Shown here in pieces: positions 1 through 12,500 of a stretch of 64,000 nt of DNA. Made by a program: the position numbers and the translations under genes. Source of the DNA: Trichostrongylus colubriformis (taxonomy: Eukaryota > Nematoda > Chromadorea > Rhabditida > Trichostrongylidae); assembly GCA_963978905.1 (NCBI GenBank), contig OZ022258.1, positions 58,264,591-58,328,590 of the forward strand, read 5' to 3'. Each line of letters opens with the position of its first letter. The stretch's first letter is position 1. The notes beneath the pieces are model-generated. The model was not told where the DNA came from and searched no databases. It worked only from the letters and a program-made list of their open reading frames with translations.

Positions 1-551
1 GCCAAAATAGCCCAATTCTTTTAATTAAAATAGTGGCTGAAGGGAAGCAGTGATGGGCGGCGCCGCTGTTACATTAAGGGGCCCTGGATCGAACCTTGAC
101 GATGAACCTATCCTTTCGTAGGAGACGTCCGAAAAACCAAAAACTTGACCTGTGCATCACTTCGCTACCGCGAATGAGTGTACGGGCCAAATGCTCAAAG
201 GCATGGCTTATCTCAATAAGGGATCAATGCTGAGTTGCTTAAATGTCCACCATTTTCGCGTATGTGAGTCATACACCCTCTATGGGAACGTACCTTCAAA
301 GCGTTGATGAATGTCGATCAGTGTTTCTGCGAGTAAATAAACAAACAGGTTTTGAAGCATGCTAGCTTTTGATAGAACGTGATATTCTTACATTTGCATT
401 CGCATGATTACTTTCAGGCTTTCCATACTTTATTGGAATTCATGCATTGATATCCATAATGACAATGAGAGTCACAACATACACGTAATCTCAAGATGAA
501 TATAAAATAATCTATCAATTATTATCAAGGGCATTAATACTATAGGTAATA
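1..551. other. Sequence downstream of DARS2
   Basis: It contains the DARS2 3' UTR start. Nothing else recognisable; no open frame of note and no repeat. Confidence 0.5.
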
Positions 552-3500
552 CTATGATGCAACGTTCTCTACGTGTTTATCACTGCTGACAGCCTCTTTG
601 AAGACGATACCGTATCTTTCAAGCTGATCACTGCTAGGAGACGTCGGTGCCTTGCATAACAAGTCACGGCCCTCCTTCGATTTCGGAAATGCGATCACCT
701 ATAATGGATTCATCCTGTGAAGTCACTACACGTTCCGAAAGAAATAAATTCTCAGAATGCTATGTTATAAAACTTGAATGAATCGTCCACGTAAAATTAA
801 GTTCTCCTATTACGCACATATTTATATCATATTTGCTTATTTAACGGCTGCATGCATAGTTTTACGTGCATGTATGTACAAGAATACAACTGAGATAGAG
901 CTCCTAACAGTGGCGGACGACGGGGTGGGGCGTCCTAGTGGGTTTGGACGCTTGAGCGCCGAGGAGCTAAGAGCCGGCACTCACGTGGTCAGGCACTTGA
1001 TGCAAGAAGCATGGGTGTAGGTTGGGACACACGGAGCCCCAGCCTGTGACCCTGTGGCCTTTGTCCTGTAACATGAATTATTCAGACAATTTGTTCATGT
1101 GAATCCTATACTCCTTGCACGTCTGTTGTTGTGTAGATGAATGATGATGATGATATAAAAGATGTTTATGATGATTTAAGGGATGTGCATGGTCATTGCG
1201 TGCATTGCGTGACCTAGTGGCCCTACTGACCGTGTGTCCTAACCGTGACCCAAGAAGCATTGATGCAGAACTTGGGTGGAAACGCGGAAATATGAACTGC
1301 GCTCTAGCCGTTGACGGATGTTCAAATGTTGTGCTGGGAAGTGTGGCGAGTGGAATGAAGGAAATTTCTCTGTTCTTCACCTGTTCCTGTTCATGTACTG
1401 TATCTAATACCAGTTGAGCTAGCGCACACTGCGCGTAACATCAGTGGGTCGATCGGAATTGCATTTTTCTATAAATTTACTCAGTACCCATCACCATTTC
1501 ACTCTCCGCCCACTGTGTACGATTTTCGCCCATTAGGTGTGTTTAGGTCAACGTGGACATTGGTCATTTCTGCCGATTTTTCGTGGTCTCAAGGCTGCGT
1601 TGGAACCGAGTTATGAATTTTTGTGGTAGGGACCCTCACTTACGGTGCAGTCCGCCCACTGTGTCCAGGCCTTTTTTATGGGTACTCATGGCTGACCTTG
1701 ATCCATCTTTCTCCATTTGGGTTATATTGGAATCCAATAAATAATTTTATGTTTGAAAACGGAACATCAGTGCATACCCCGTCCATAGTGAGTGGAGCTT
1801 GACTACCCATGTGTGCTCTTCACTTCTTGTACCATGCTCTACCCATCCAAACTTGTCCCCATTTCCACTGGTTGATTTTCATGTAACGTCCAAGTTCCGC
1901 CCACCACCACGAACGCTCCGCCCGCTATGCCGAGGCCTCTTTCCAAAAGCACCACAAGTTATCATATGATGTAGTTTTACCTCTCGAACAGGCACAGCAG
2001 GATCTCCTTCTCCAACTAATAACGCTATGTAGCGGTCTAAGCCCAACGCAAATCCTCCATGTGGCGGTGCGCCATGTGACAACGCTTCGAGCAGGTGGTT
2101 CTGAAATGATCTGGCTATTCAAAACGGGAACTCGTTCTGAGCCATCCAACTCTAGTACGGCCAACCATTTCTCGGGTCTCCACTTGAAGAATTTCCAGAA
2201 CTCGAGCCTGTTCTTGTGAATTGTGAATTCGTATGGAGCCACCACCCATCTCGACACCGTTTATCACCAAGTCGTAATGCTGACCTGTAAAGCAAGTAAT
2301 CTTTTCTTTTTTTTTTTGCAAAAAGTAGAAACACAGTCAGTTTAAGCTGAACTCTATGGCGCCATGTGAAGATATTGAGGTTAGCGTTCTATTCAAGTGA
2401 CCACCATGTATGCATGCATCACCATTTAGTACTACTATATGTACCCTTAAAGGAACCAGAAGGGGTCCGAAACAAGAATGAGCATTTTGTAACGAACACT
2501 GAAGGTTAGAAGCGATAATCGGTGAAAAAGCCCGGATTCAAAAGCGCAACGCTGTGGTGCGTATTCGCATCGCATTCGCATCCAACACAGTGACTTTCCG
2601 AGTTGTCCGCTGTAGGAGACGGGCGCCAGGCCAACATTAGTTGTAGCACCTGACTCCCAGCGCAGTGAAGTGGCGATTCCCAACTACATTAGCATTCATG
2701 TAAGTACATCTAGGAACAATATAAGAAAGAATAAAGTAAAAAGTAAAAGGAAAAAACAAATTTATAGTAGAAACATCTCCTCTTGGCACCATGCCAAAGC
2801 GTCAAATTGGCGAGTTTGTGCAATGGCGGCCACTTAAACTCGTCCCCACTACGTCTGTTCTACTGTAAGCCAGAATCACCCCCTTCCGGTGTCTTTAAGT
2901 TCGTATGAGACATAAGGGACGCGCAGAAACCGAAGAAGAGTGTTCAATAGCTTGGCGAAAAAGACGGGTAAGCGCTAAACGAAGTCTGAGCATTTTGAAT
3001 TAAAGGCACATTCCAGGATTACCCTGAGTGGGTTAAAGCGCTAAGCTATGAAATCCGAGATGCTGAGGAATACGCCGACTAAGAAAAATCCGAAAAAAGT
3101 CCCCGGAAAGGGCAAAAATAAGACCTCCTGTCCTGTAGACGAGATTACCGCGTGGAAACGAGCCTATGAATCAGTTCCCGCTGGCTGGTATCAGAAGGAA
3201 CTCTAAGATATCACCTGTTTTCTCATGTCAATGTCTCCTTTATCATTGGCATCTCTTCCTTATCTTATGTTATCACGCAAATCGTAGGCCTCATTTGCCA
3301 CGTTGTTGCCATCATTGCCACCGTCATTGCCAGCAATCACGTCTGAAATGGGCGCGCCCGAGCTCCAGGGTGCGGCCGAGGAGGCTTCGAGAGCTCCGCG
3401 CGCTGCGATAACTCATCATCGCGCTTCGATATGTGCACAGCCTCCCTGCCCGTTTGGGGAACTATTAGGTCACGTGAAAGGACTGCAATGTTCCCCTAAC

Positions 3501-6500
3501 CCTGGAATGAGCCTTTAAATACGTTTTAATACCCTAAAGTCTGATAGATAAGTCCGCCCGCACGCGGTGTTGCGCGCGGCACAGGCGACCGCAGTCTTCA
3601 AAGAACCAGAGATGAGGGAAATTGAGATTGTGGATTGTATTATAACGAGTTTATATTGTATTTTACATTGTATTTGTTAATATAAAAGCGAGTAGCAAGT
3701 AAAGTTGGGGTCGCACGAAAGGTGAACACGGAAACTCAGTTGGCAGAGGAAAGTGAACGTGAGAGGAGAATCGTTGTTCAACGAGGTTTGAATGCAACGA
3801 TGGTTTTGGCGGTGAAATAACGGTCGAATAAAATCTTTTCCTTATTCTTGTTACGATAATGGTGCACAAAGCCTCGCAGATATGCGTCTTTCACCTTATT
3901 TTTCCCCTGCTGAACGCGCTTCTTCTGCCGCGTCAAGTTTTCGCACCTGATGTAAGCCCTCCTTCTAGTCATTGAGCCCTCTGAAATGCCTGAACAACTT
4001 ATTCAGCAGTATACGAAGGAATAATAAAACTGTTTCCGTAAGATTTCATTTATTTACGTAGAGTTTCAATGTTATGAATATGTTTCAATGCTATGGTAAA
4101 TATACCATTCAGAAGCTGAGTTAAGGTGAAAGGGGTAGCACATATCCCCGGAAAGGATGAAGTGCGGGTTCGAGTCCCGTCCGACACCGAAGCTTTTGCC
4201 CATAACTCAGCATCCTTGTAGTAATGTTATGAATGTCTGTGACGATGAATCGACATTGCGTAGAAAATTCAAGGCAAATTATCATTATTACACGAGTAAA
4301 ACGAAGGTTTTGATAGATGGTATTTCTAAATATTAGAAGTAAAGCTGAACAAACATTTTCTACCATTCTGTAATTTTTAAAATGAAGGGTGCATTGCGAT
4401 CCTGTGTTCTTTGGAGACTGCGCCTGTGTTCACCGCTGCCGCGCGCTACACCGCGTGCGGGCGGACTTATCTATCAGACTTTAGGGTAATAGAGCATCAC
4501 ACTGATGCTAAAATCAGAGCACGGGTAGGCCATGAAAGGAGGCGTGCCAGCTGTTGACTTCTATGATCGAAAGCATGAGTCACCACACCATGTCCGAGCT
4601 TTAATTATCTACTGTTGAAATGCCCTAGTGTACCGTCATGAAGACACATCAGCATGACGTCTACTCACTCCTAAAGCGGGCTGGAAAGGCGCTATGGTTG
4701 TCTCACTCTTAGGAGGCATGTTTACCGTTTCACTGGTTCCAAAGGTTCCTGTAAGCTTGCGATAAGTCTGCTGTGAGCAGAAAATTAGTCGAGATTTGCC
4801 CAACTTATGTCATCAAATCGCCCTACGTGTCTGGCCCTTCTGGTTTTTGTGGCCTTCGAAGTTGATGATGAGTTGAGTTGAACGCATTAGCGGCGTTTCC
4901 TATGGAACTACTTCAGCTCCATAAGAAAAGTTCCTAGTTCATCGTCGAAAAGTGGAGTGAAGGAGAAAAAATAACCAAGATGTATATGAACCATGATGAT
5001 CTCCCAGTGCGCCTGTTTGAATAGGCCCGATGTATGGACTGATATCTATGGCGAAGTCCAGAAGACAAATGTAGTCATATCGCCCACGCCCCACAGTCAC
5101 AGGTTTCTGGCGCTACATTACTACCACCCTGGTGCATGACATTTTCTGCCTCCGCGTCCCGGTCTCAATGAAGGTTTAGATGCCCTAATATGCGTCATCG
5201 AATCTTAGCTATCTTATGAATAGCCCTGAGGAAGCCTTGCTTCACTGTGAGTAAAGACTGCCGACCCAGATTTTCCTACCAAAGAATTGGGAGCATGTAT
5301 GCCAGAGTTTGAATGGTCTCATCTAGCCATTTCTATCAAACGGATGTTTTGTTTACAGTATTTGGAAGTAGCTTGCCATATATTGTTCCAGATTATTGAG
5401 ATCGGTTTATTTCCGCCAAAGGACACATGTGTACGTACTGCCCCCAACCAGTGCCTGCCTCCCCTTCATCTGCGAGTCGATTCCCGCTCTCATTACCACG
5501 GTCTTCTTGGGATTCTAACGAAGGACTTGAATGTCTTCGAAAAAACCTAGTGTGTCGCTTCCAAACAATGTGAAACTAAGAAAAGCTCTCACACAACCTC
5601 GCGGGGAGTAAGTCGCAGTGCTTTTCACAACGGTGCTACTTAGCAGCATGACTACTTATAAATTTTAATATTTTTGATTTTAGATAGCTGCTGATTATCG
5701 CCGCAGCCGGCGATGCGAAAGTTACTACCAGAGTGCTGAGCTATGGGCAAAAATCCATAACTCAGCAATCTAGTAGTAACTTTCGCAGCTTCGTCAAACC
5801 TACCAATAATTTTCGCAATCTTCGACTTGTCAGTTAGCCACTCCCGATGCGAATCTATTGGAGCTGTGAATGGGTGGTGAGTGGCTACGAGTTGGTCCTC
5901 TTCCATGGAGAACAGTGGAAAATCAACGATCCAGTGTAGGCAGATCTGATGAAAATGGAGAATCATATGTGTGTTCATACTATCAGTTTGCGCATGAGCT
6001 TATGAAAGTGTTAAAATACTTTGATGCGGAAAACAAGGTGTCGTTTTATAGACACTTGTTCCGGTCATTTGTTGACAGGAAAACATTAAGAAGGAAAATA
6101 CTGAGGATACTCTCAAGCGTCCCATTTAAGGCATTCTTCTTTGGCATTGACTTCCGAAAAGTGGACAATTTACACGGATGTGGACCGCTCTATCCATATA
6201 CAAAAGGCATACTTCGTTGGTCGAATCACGGAATATGCCTTTCAGAATGAATCGGAAAGTAAACCAAGCGCGTTTTATCATATTTGCAATAACTGACTGT
6301 GCACTGAATTCAATAGATATCACTGGGGTGCTTCATTATCTTCGCTTCCGAGCTACTAGCTTTTGTGAATAAACTTCAAGAGTGATGGAAGGAATCAAAA
6401 CTGGAGAAGATGTGTTTTGTGTAAAATGGGAGTTTTCAAAAAAATTATCTGAGGCCAACTCGTGTTGAAAATGCGCCCGTTTTCATTTTCCTGATCTGTC

Positions 6501-9500
6501 TTCGCCGTCTGGATTGTCTCCATCAGTGATGCAGAAAACAAAAGCACGTTCTCGATCGCTTAATCAGGATGATGCCTGACGTTAAGAAGGATTTTTTCGG
6601 ATATACGACTCTCCTCTCTCTCGTTCGACGATTCCGCGACGCCACCTGCTCCTATACACGAAGTGTTTCCACTGAAAAGGTCGAGTAAGAAGTATGCTTA
6701 TGAGTGACGACTTTTTCGAAGGGATCGTCTCATCTGTTCAAAATCTCCTAGGAGAGTGGTGGCCGCTCTCGAGGAATTCTCAGAACTACGACCCTCTGAG
6801 GATTCCTCACTCTATGCTTGACCGCGCGTGAAAAGGGGTTTTATTTCTCGGCTTTGCGTCCGCTTCAATCCGTTCTTCCTCATCTTTTGCAGTCCATTAC
6901 TTCATTACTGATTCTGATACATTACTTCGCACCTCTACTTTTGCAGTCCATCACTGCTCCTTACTTGGGCAAAATTTCCCCTATGGCCTTCGATGAAGAT
7001 GTCCACTCAGTGGTTGGTGGATTGACTTCAATCTCCATTTATAATCACGCTATAGTTCTTAGGATGTGATCTTATCATTCAAAAACCTAGTGTATTCTAT
7101 TCATTTTTTTGATTTACATTTCCTAAGAAGCTATGATGATCATATTGAACTGCTAAAATCCTCCTCAGCGAGTCTTCCTTAAACAGCGACTCAAACGATG
7201 GTTCCATCAAAAAAGTACATTTTACCTTGCGTTGCTTTCGCAGTCCTGCAACATCGCCCACGAGATTACGCAGCTGACCGAGAGTCCACTGCACACCTTC
7301 TTCGTCTCCCCAACTGAAGACTAACAATATAATAATGGTAAGTTCAAAATAATTAATCTGCTGATTTCTCCACATAACTTTCAAACTACCTGAAAATCAC
7401 GCTGTCATCCTCCTCAATTCCATAGCGTTCCACAAATACAGAGCTGGGAATATTTTTGAACCACATCTCCTTCCGTCTGTCGAAGACGGCAAAAGGCTGA
7501 AAACCCACGCTTTCAGTTTTCCAAAGAGCGTGACATTGAATGCACTGCGTGCAGTAATGTGGGTCCATGATGAATGAGTATGGAGGTGCTAAAGCAAGAC
7601 GGGGAAATAAAAAGTCTAGGACCCCAGGAGCTGAAGCCTTACGCCTGGTACTGCTGGTACTGGCTGCGAGCGTGTTGATCGACAAGACGCGGATCTACGA
7701 TATGCAGCGGTCCCACGTAGCGCAAAAACCTTCTTGAGACATGATCTTCTGAGGCTGTATCCGCACAAGATTGTGGATAGTATGCAATCATGGGGCCACA
7801 GTGACCTTGCTACACTGACACTTGCACTAAATTTTCTGCCCCTCCTAAACATAAGCGCAGTGAAAGTAATGCCCTTATCACACGCAACGAGATTGCTCAA
7901 GAAGATGATATAAATGGAAATACTTCTGCGTTGGATGACGGCACAAATGCATACGCAGCAGTCATTCGGTTTTGCAAGAGAACACATGAGTAATGAAAGC
8001 ATGGCTTCTTCGAAAATTCAGCGATAGATCAGAGAAGTATAAATTTCATTGGAAAGAAAACTAGAGATTCGAGTGTGAAATATTGGACAACCAGAGCATT
8101 TCTCAATTTTCCACAAAGCTTTCTATTCACACCGGGTGAGGCTACTTACGCCACAAAATCGCTTCAGCGGCGTCGCACTCGCGACGCCACCAGTGCGACT
8201 TGCAAATCGATTGCATTTTGGAGCCCGATAGAGCGTGGCTGCGTCACCTAAGCGCTTTCACCCATGCCACACTACCTCCTGCACCCATGCCACGCTGCCT
8301 CCTCCACCCATGCCCCACTGCCTCGCTTGAAGGCTGCCATGCCCTGCCACTGGCACTCGCACCCGCCGCGCCGTTCGCCGCGGGCGGCCACGTGGTTTTC
8401 TGGCGTAAGTAGCCTCACCCATTCACACCCTTCAACCTCCCTGTGTAAGGCAACTTGGTGCAACTTGGTAAGGCCTTTGAGATGGGATCCTGGAAGGCAA
8501 GTATGGGATATTCGGCGCTCGAAGGCTAGACACTGTGAGCTCAGAGTGGAGGAGGGTTATAAGAGGCTGTCAAGTAGTTTATCTCGCGGCGCTCTCAGCA
8601 ACAACTCCTAATAAAGAAAAAAACAATTCTTCCTATGAATGCTGCTTCAGATGTAGATAAAAGGTCATCTCAAAACAATAAAAGTACATGCAACGGCTTG
8701 CGAAGCACGTTATAAAAGAACCCACTCGAGAAAGTTTGTTCATATCCAAAAGTCGCTTGAATTCCTTCTTCGCAGCCGTTTTTATCTTGTCCGCCTGTCC
8801 TTTGCAGATAAACAGTCTCCCTACCATTCCACCGTTGCCGCTTTTATCGTGCAGGAAACCTGAACCAATTCTTGAGGTTACTTAAATACAACATAATTAG
8901 ATCAGCAATGCAATATTTTAGTAGGAAGGAGCTCCTGCATCTACTTAACTGTGAACAAAAAGTGGAGCATAAGTATGGTTAGAGAGAGTGGACGAGTAGA
9001 GCATGGGCTCGACTTTGTGCCGATCACTGTGAATGTCTCATTCGCTCCGCTCCTCCCCTTTGGCATAGGACCAGTGATGGTTAGCGTGAACGCGCCCACT
9101 TGATGGTTCGTTCTATGCGCCCAACTTTTGTCATTTTAGAGATGAGAGGAAGCCTTTGTATAGGATGTCAAAAAGAAAAGAATAAGAAAATGAGTCAAAA
9201 AATTTTAGCCTGCAAAAATGAGCTTTCAAGTGAACGAATAAGATTCTAACCAAGATGTTCTGTGCAGTCCTGTATTTGCCATGGAATTCTCATATCCGGC
9301 TTATCACTACCATAAAGTCGCATGGCATCACAATACTTCAGACGAGGGAATGGTGTGTGTGGCTTCAAATCCATCTGAAACCTCAAATATGACAACGCCA
9401 GTGGTGACAAGTGTCACCAAGTACAACTCGTGACAAACAGATTATTCTAAAAAAATACCTTTCTGAAGCAGCAGATCCTGGGTAATTAGCGTTGTGATGG

Positions 9501-12500
9501 TGCACCTTCGTTGCGCAGCCACGGCGCACCATCACAACGCTACATCTGCCTAGACCCGCACTATTAACGCCCACTTCAGCACCTCATTGGAGAGGTGACT
9601 TGTGAGCTAAGGGGGTGTGGCAAGCGTGGATTTAAGTGGGTGTAGCGCTCTGGTGGCGCACCGTGGTGGCGTAAGGAGGCCCACCCTGAGCAATCACTCA
9701 CGGATTACTTCCTCAAAGGGTAAGTCGACCAATCGGATTATCGCGAAGTGTGCTTTTTACCCTCTGCCGAGCTTCGCAGCCCAACAATCATTCCAGTTAG
9801 ATTCCAGTGCTCTATGTCCTAACCCGCTAATCTTCCTCATTTTATATACTGATTCACGCTTATACGCTTCCCTCAGCTATTGTTATCAATCCCAAGGGTG
9901 TAATCACTCCCAAGAGATTTTGGCCGATAGACTTCGACGAGTCTACCCTCTCACAAGGTGGAAAGCTTCTTTTGTTCCACTTCTCTCATGGGTTTCTCGT
10001 GTTTTTGTCGCAGTAGTCGTGTTATGTTTCACTCTTCTGAGCATTTGGATCCCCCCGTCCCATCCTCCATTCGAAAAAAAAAACTGTGGGTTAGAAGCAA
10101 GCTGCTATATACGTGGTATTTGACCTAGCCTGCTTTATCTAAACTAAGATGTACCAACCAACTCTTCAGGCCATGCTGCTGTCAACATCTGCTCGACTAA
10201 CGACATGACTCCTTCTTGATTTGTGAACGATAATTCGAGGTCTACCTGAACATTATCACTGGTTGCAAGGAGAAAATCACAGAAACAGCGAAGGAAATTG
10301 GAAATTCACTCGAAAAGGAAAGTGAACGTGGTTTGTAAAGGTAGTACAATCCCCTGTGAAAATTTCCGCAACTTCAAACTGCATTCAAATTTCACCATGA
10401 TTTCGGTATAAACCGAATGTGTGGCTCCTTCGACACAGAGGAGAAGGATGAATCCATTCCTTTCCATCAAGAAAACGCAAGAAACCGGATCCTCTACTCT
10501 AAGTACACACATTACTGATGTGCCATTGGTACGCTTTCCCAAGCAATACGAAGAAAAAAAGGGCATTATCTTTCAAGCCGATGTCGACTCTCCTACATTC
10601 ATATAAAACCTTCGAGAACGTTAATGGCACGGAAAAGGGTAATGTGGGCGATCAGGAATGGGAAGGTATGAATTCTGTGATTTAGCAGAGTTTCAAGCAG
10701 ACGATCTGTGACGAAACTCGCATTGGAAAAAGCGAATTAGCCTCCATGGCTCTGCCGTCTGAACCATGGCAGCGTTTTGAGGAATTTGGTGGGCGGTGCT
10801 ACGACTATGGCCTGGCTTGCTCTACGCCCCACAGCGAAAACCACCCGCAAAATTACACTTAACCATGCCTTTGAGCATGGAATTTCAACATGGAATTTAA
10901 TCCGTTCAAATGGTTACATATAAACATTTATTCAAGAGAACACATTCCAATAACACACCACTAGATTTTTAATAGCTATCTCACCTGTGTGAATTCCGGT
11001 TGCCTATCGCCTTTCGAGCCCTCCTCACGATAGCATCGAGCTATCTAGAAAACAGGCCTGAAGGAGGATTACGTGATAGATGCGATCAGAGTTACCTGGA
11101 AGTATCGATCGATACCGCCAATCATGAGTAACTGTTTGAATTGCTGTGGACTTTGTGGTAATGCGTAACAGAGCCCTTGATTCGGTGGGGGTGCCGGCAC
11201 GAGAAATTCTGCTGCTCCGCCTGGTGTACGCCGGAAGAGCGTGGGCGTTTCTACCTGAATGAAGCCTATTCAACAAACGCCACTCTGAATCAGCGTCAAC
11301 ATAGGAATGATCGTAAAGTACAAAAATGTATCAAAAGAAATAAATAAAAACTAACGTCAATGCACTTGGCTTCTTCGACGAGAAACCGTCGCATTTTGTG
11401 CACGACATCTGAGCGGATACGCAAAGCCCTGAACGACAAGCACACAAGTCATCCAAGAGCACATCTAAACTCGGTACAACTGGTATAGCGATTATTCCGA
11501 ACACCCCGATTGCTGGAATAATTTATCTCTTCACACAACATAAGTCACGGGAGGTCTGTAACGTTGTTGGATTTGTTTGATAGCCAAATTAGGTAAGTCT
11601 GTTGTAGCATTACTAAGCTATCCAAGAGTGATCTTGAAACACGCCAGAAAGGATACAGGAAGGGAAGAGCTTGCTGAGTACCAACCTTTAAATCAAAAAA
11701 CTACGAGCGACAACCTTTGAAGAAGACGAAATGGCCTAAGCTTCGATCGAAAAAATCCATTTACTTACCTCGTTTTTGCAAGAAAATCCCACTAGACGCT
11801 TAGAGTTGCTTGGCTTCTTTTGGCCGCGTTCATACTCAGCGCCGGCAGAGCGTGGCTGCATTCACCTGGGAGCGAGGCAGAGTGGCACGGAAGAGGTGCA
11901 GAGACGAAGTAGGCAACGTGGCAGGGAAGCATAGGTGGAGACGCAGAGACACGCAGCCATGCCCTACCGCCGGCATCGTAGAGTATGAACGTGGCCTTTA
12001 CAAATCCTACTACCACACAAGCTAACCGAACGTTTTTTCGAATTGCCTTTTCTGGCCCTGATGCAAAGAATATGAAATTTTTGCAGAAACTCGTCCGAAT
12101 TGAAAAACACATCTGTCTCCATAAACGGGTAATAAAGCAAGGAGAAAACCTGGAGTTGTGGAAAATATTAGGCTGAAGGAGACGACTACTGAATCAGCTT
12201 GAGGGAGGCATCTATTTTATTCGGTCTTTTCCAGAACAAGAATACTTCACCATCGGAAAACATGACAACAAACAAACCTCTGCATCTGATCAGTTCGCAG
12301 ATCAATATGTCGACAAGATAGCCGTGTCTTCTCACTCGCCTTCGAATCTGGCAGCATAGGCAAATGTGGCGACGCATAATTCAACACCGTCAGCTTCGAG
12401 ACGTTTATCTGAAGAAATCTGTTCGTATCTGTGTTAACATCTTCACTCATACGATGTTCATGTCTTACATTTAAGTTCAATCCTACAGCTAACCCAAGGA

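Noticed and set aside
1925..2257. Alternative DARS2 C-terminus reading through 1981
   Set aside because: The conserved [14 protein letters not shown] exon at 698-552 fits in phase; the read-through gives non-homologous sequence.
4136..4223. tRNA gene suggested by GGTTCGAGTCC
   Set aside because: No cloverleaf, acceptor stem or A box can be drawn, and a near-identical copy sits elsewhere, so it is a repeat rather than a tRNA gene.
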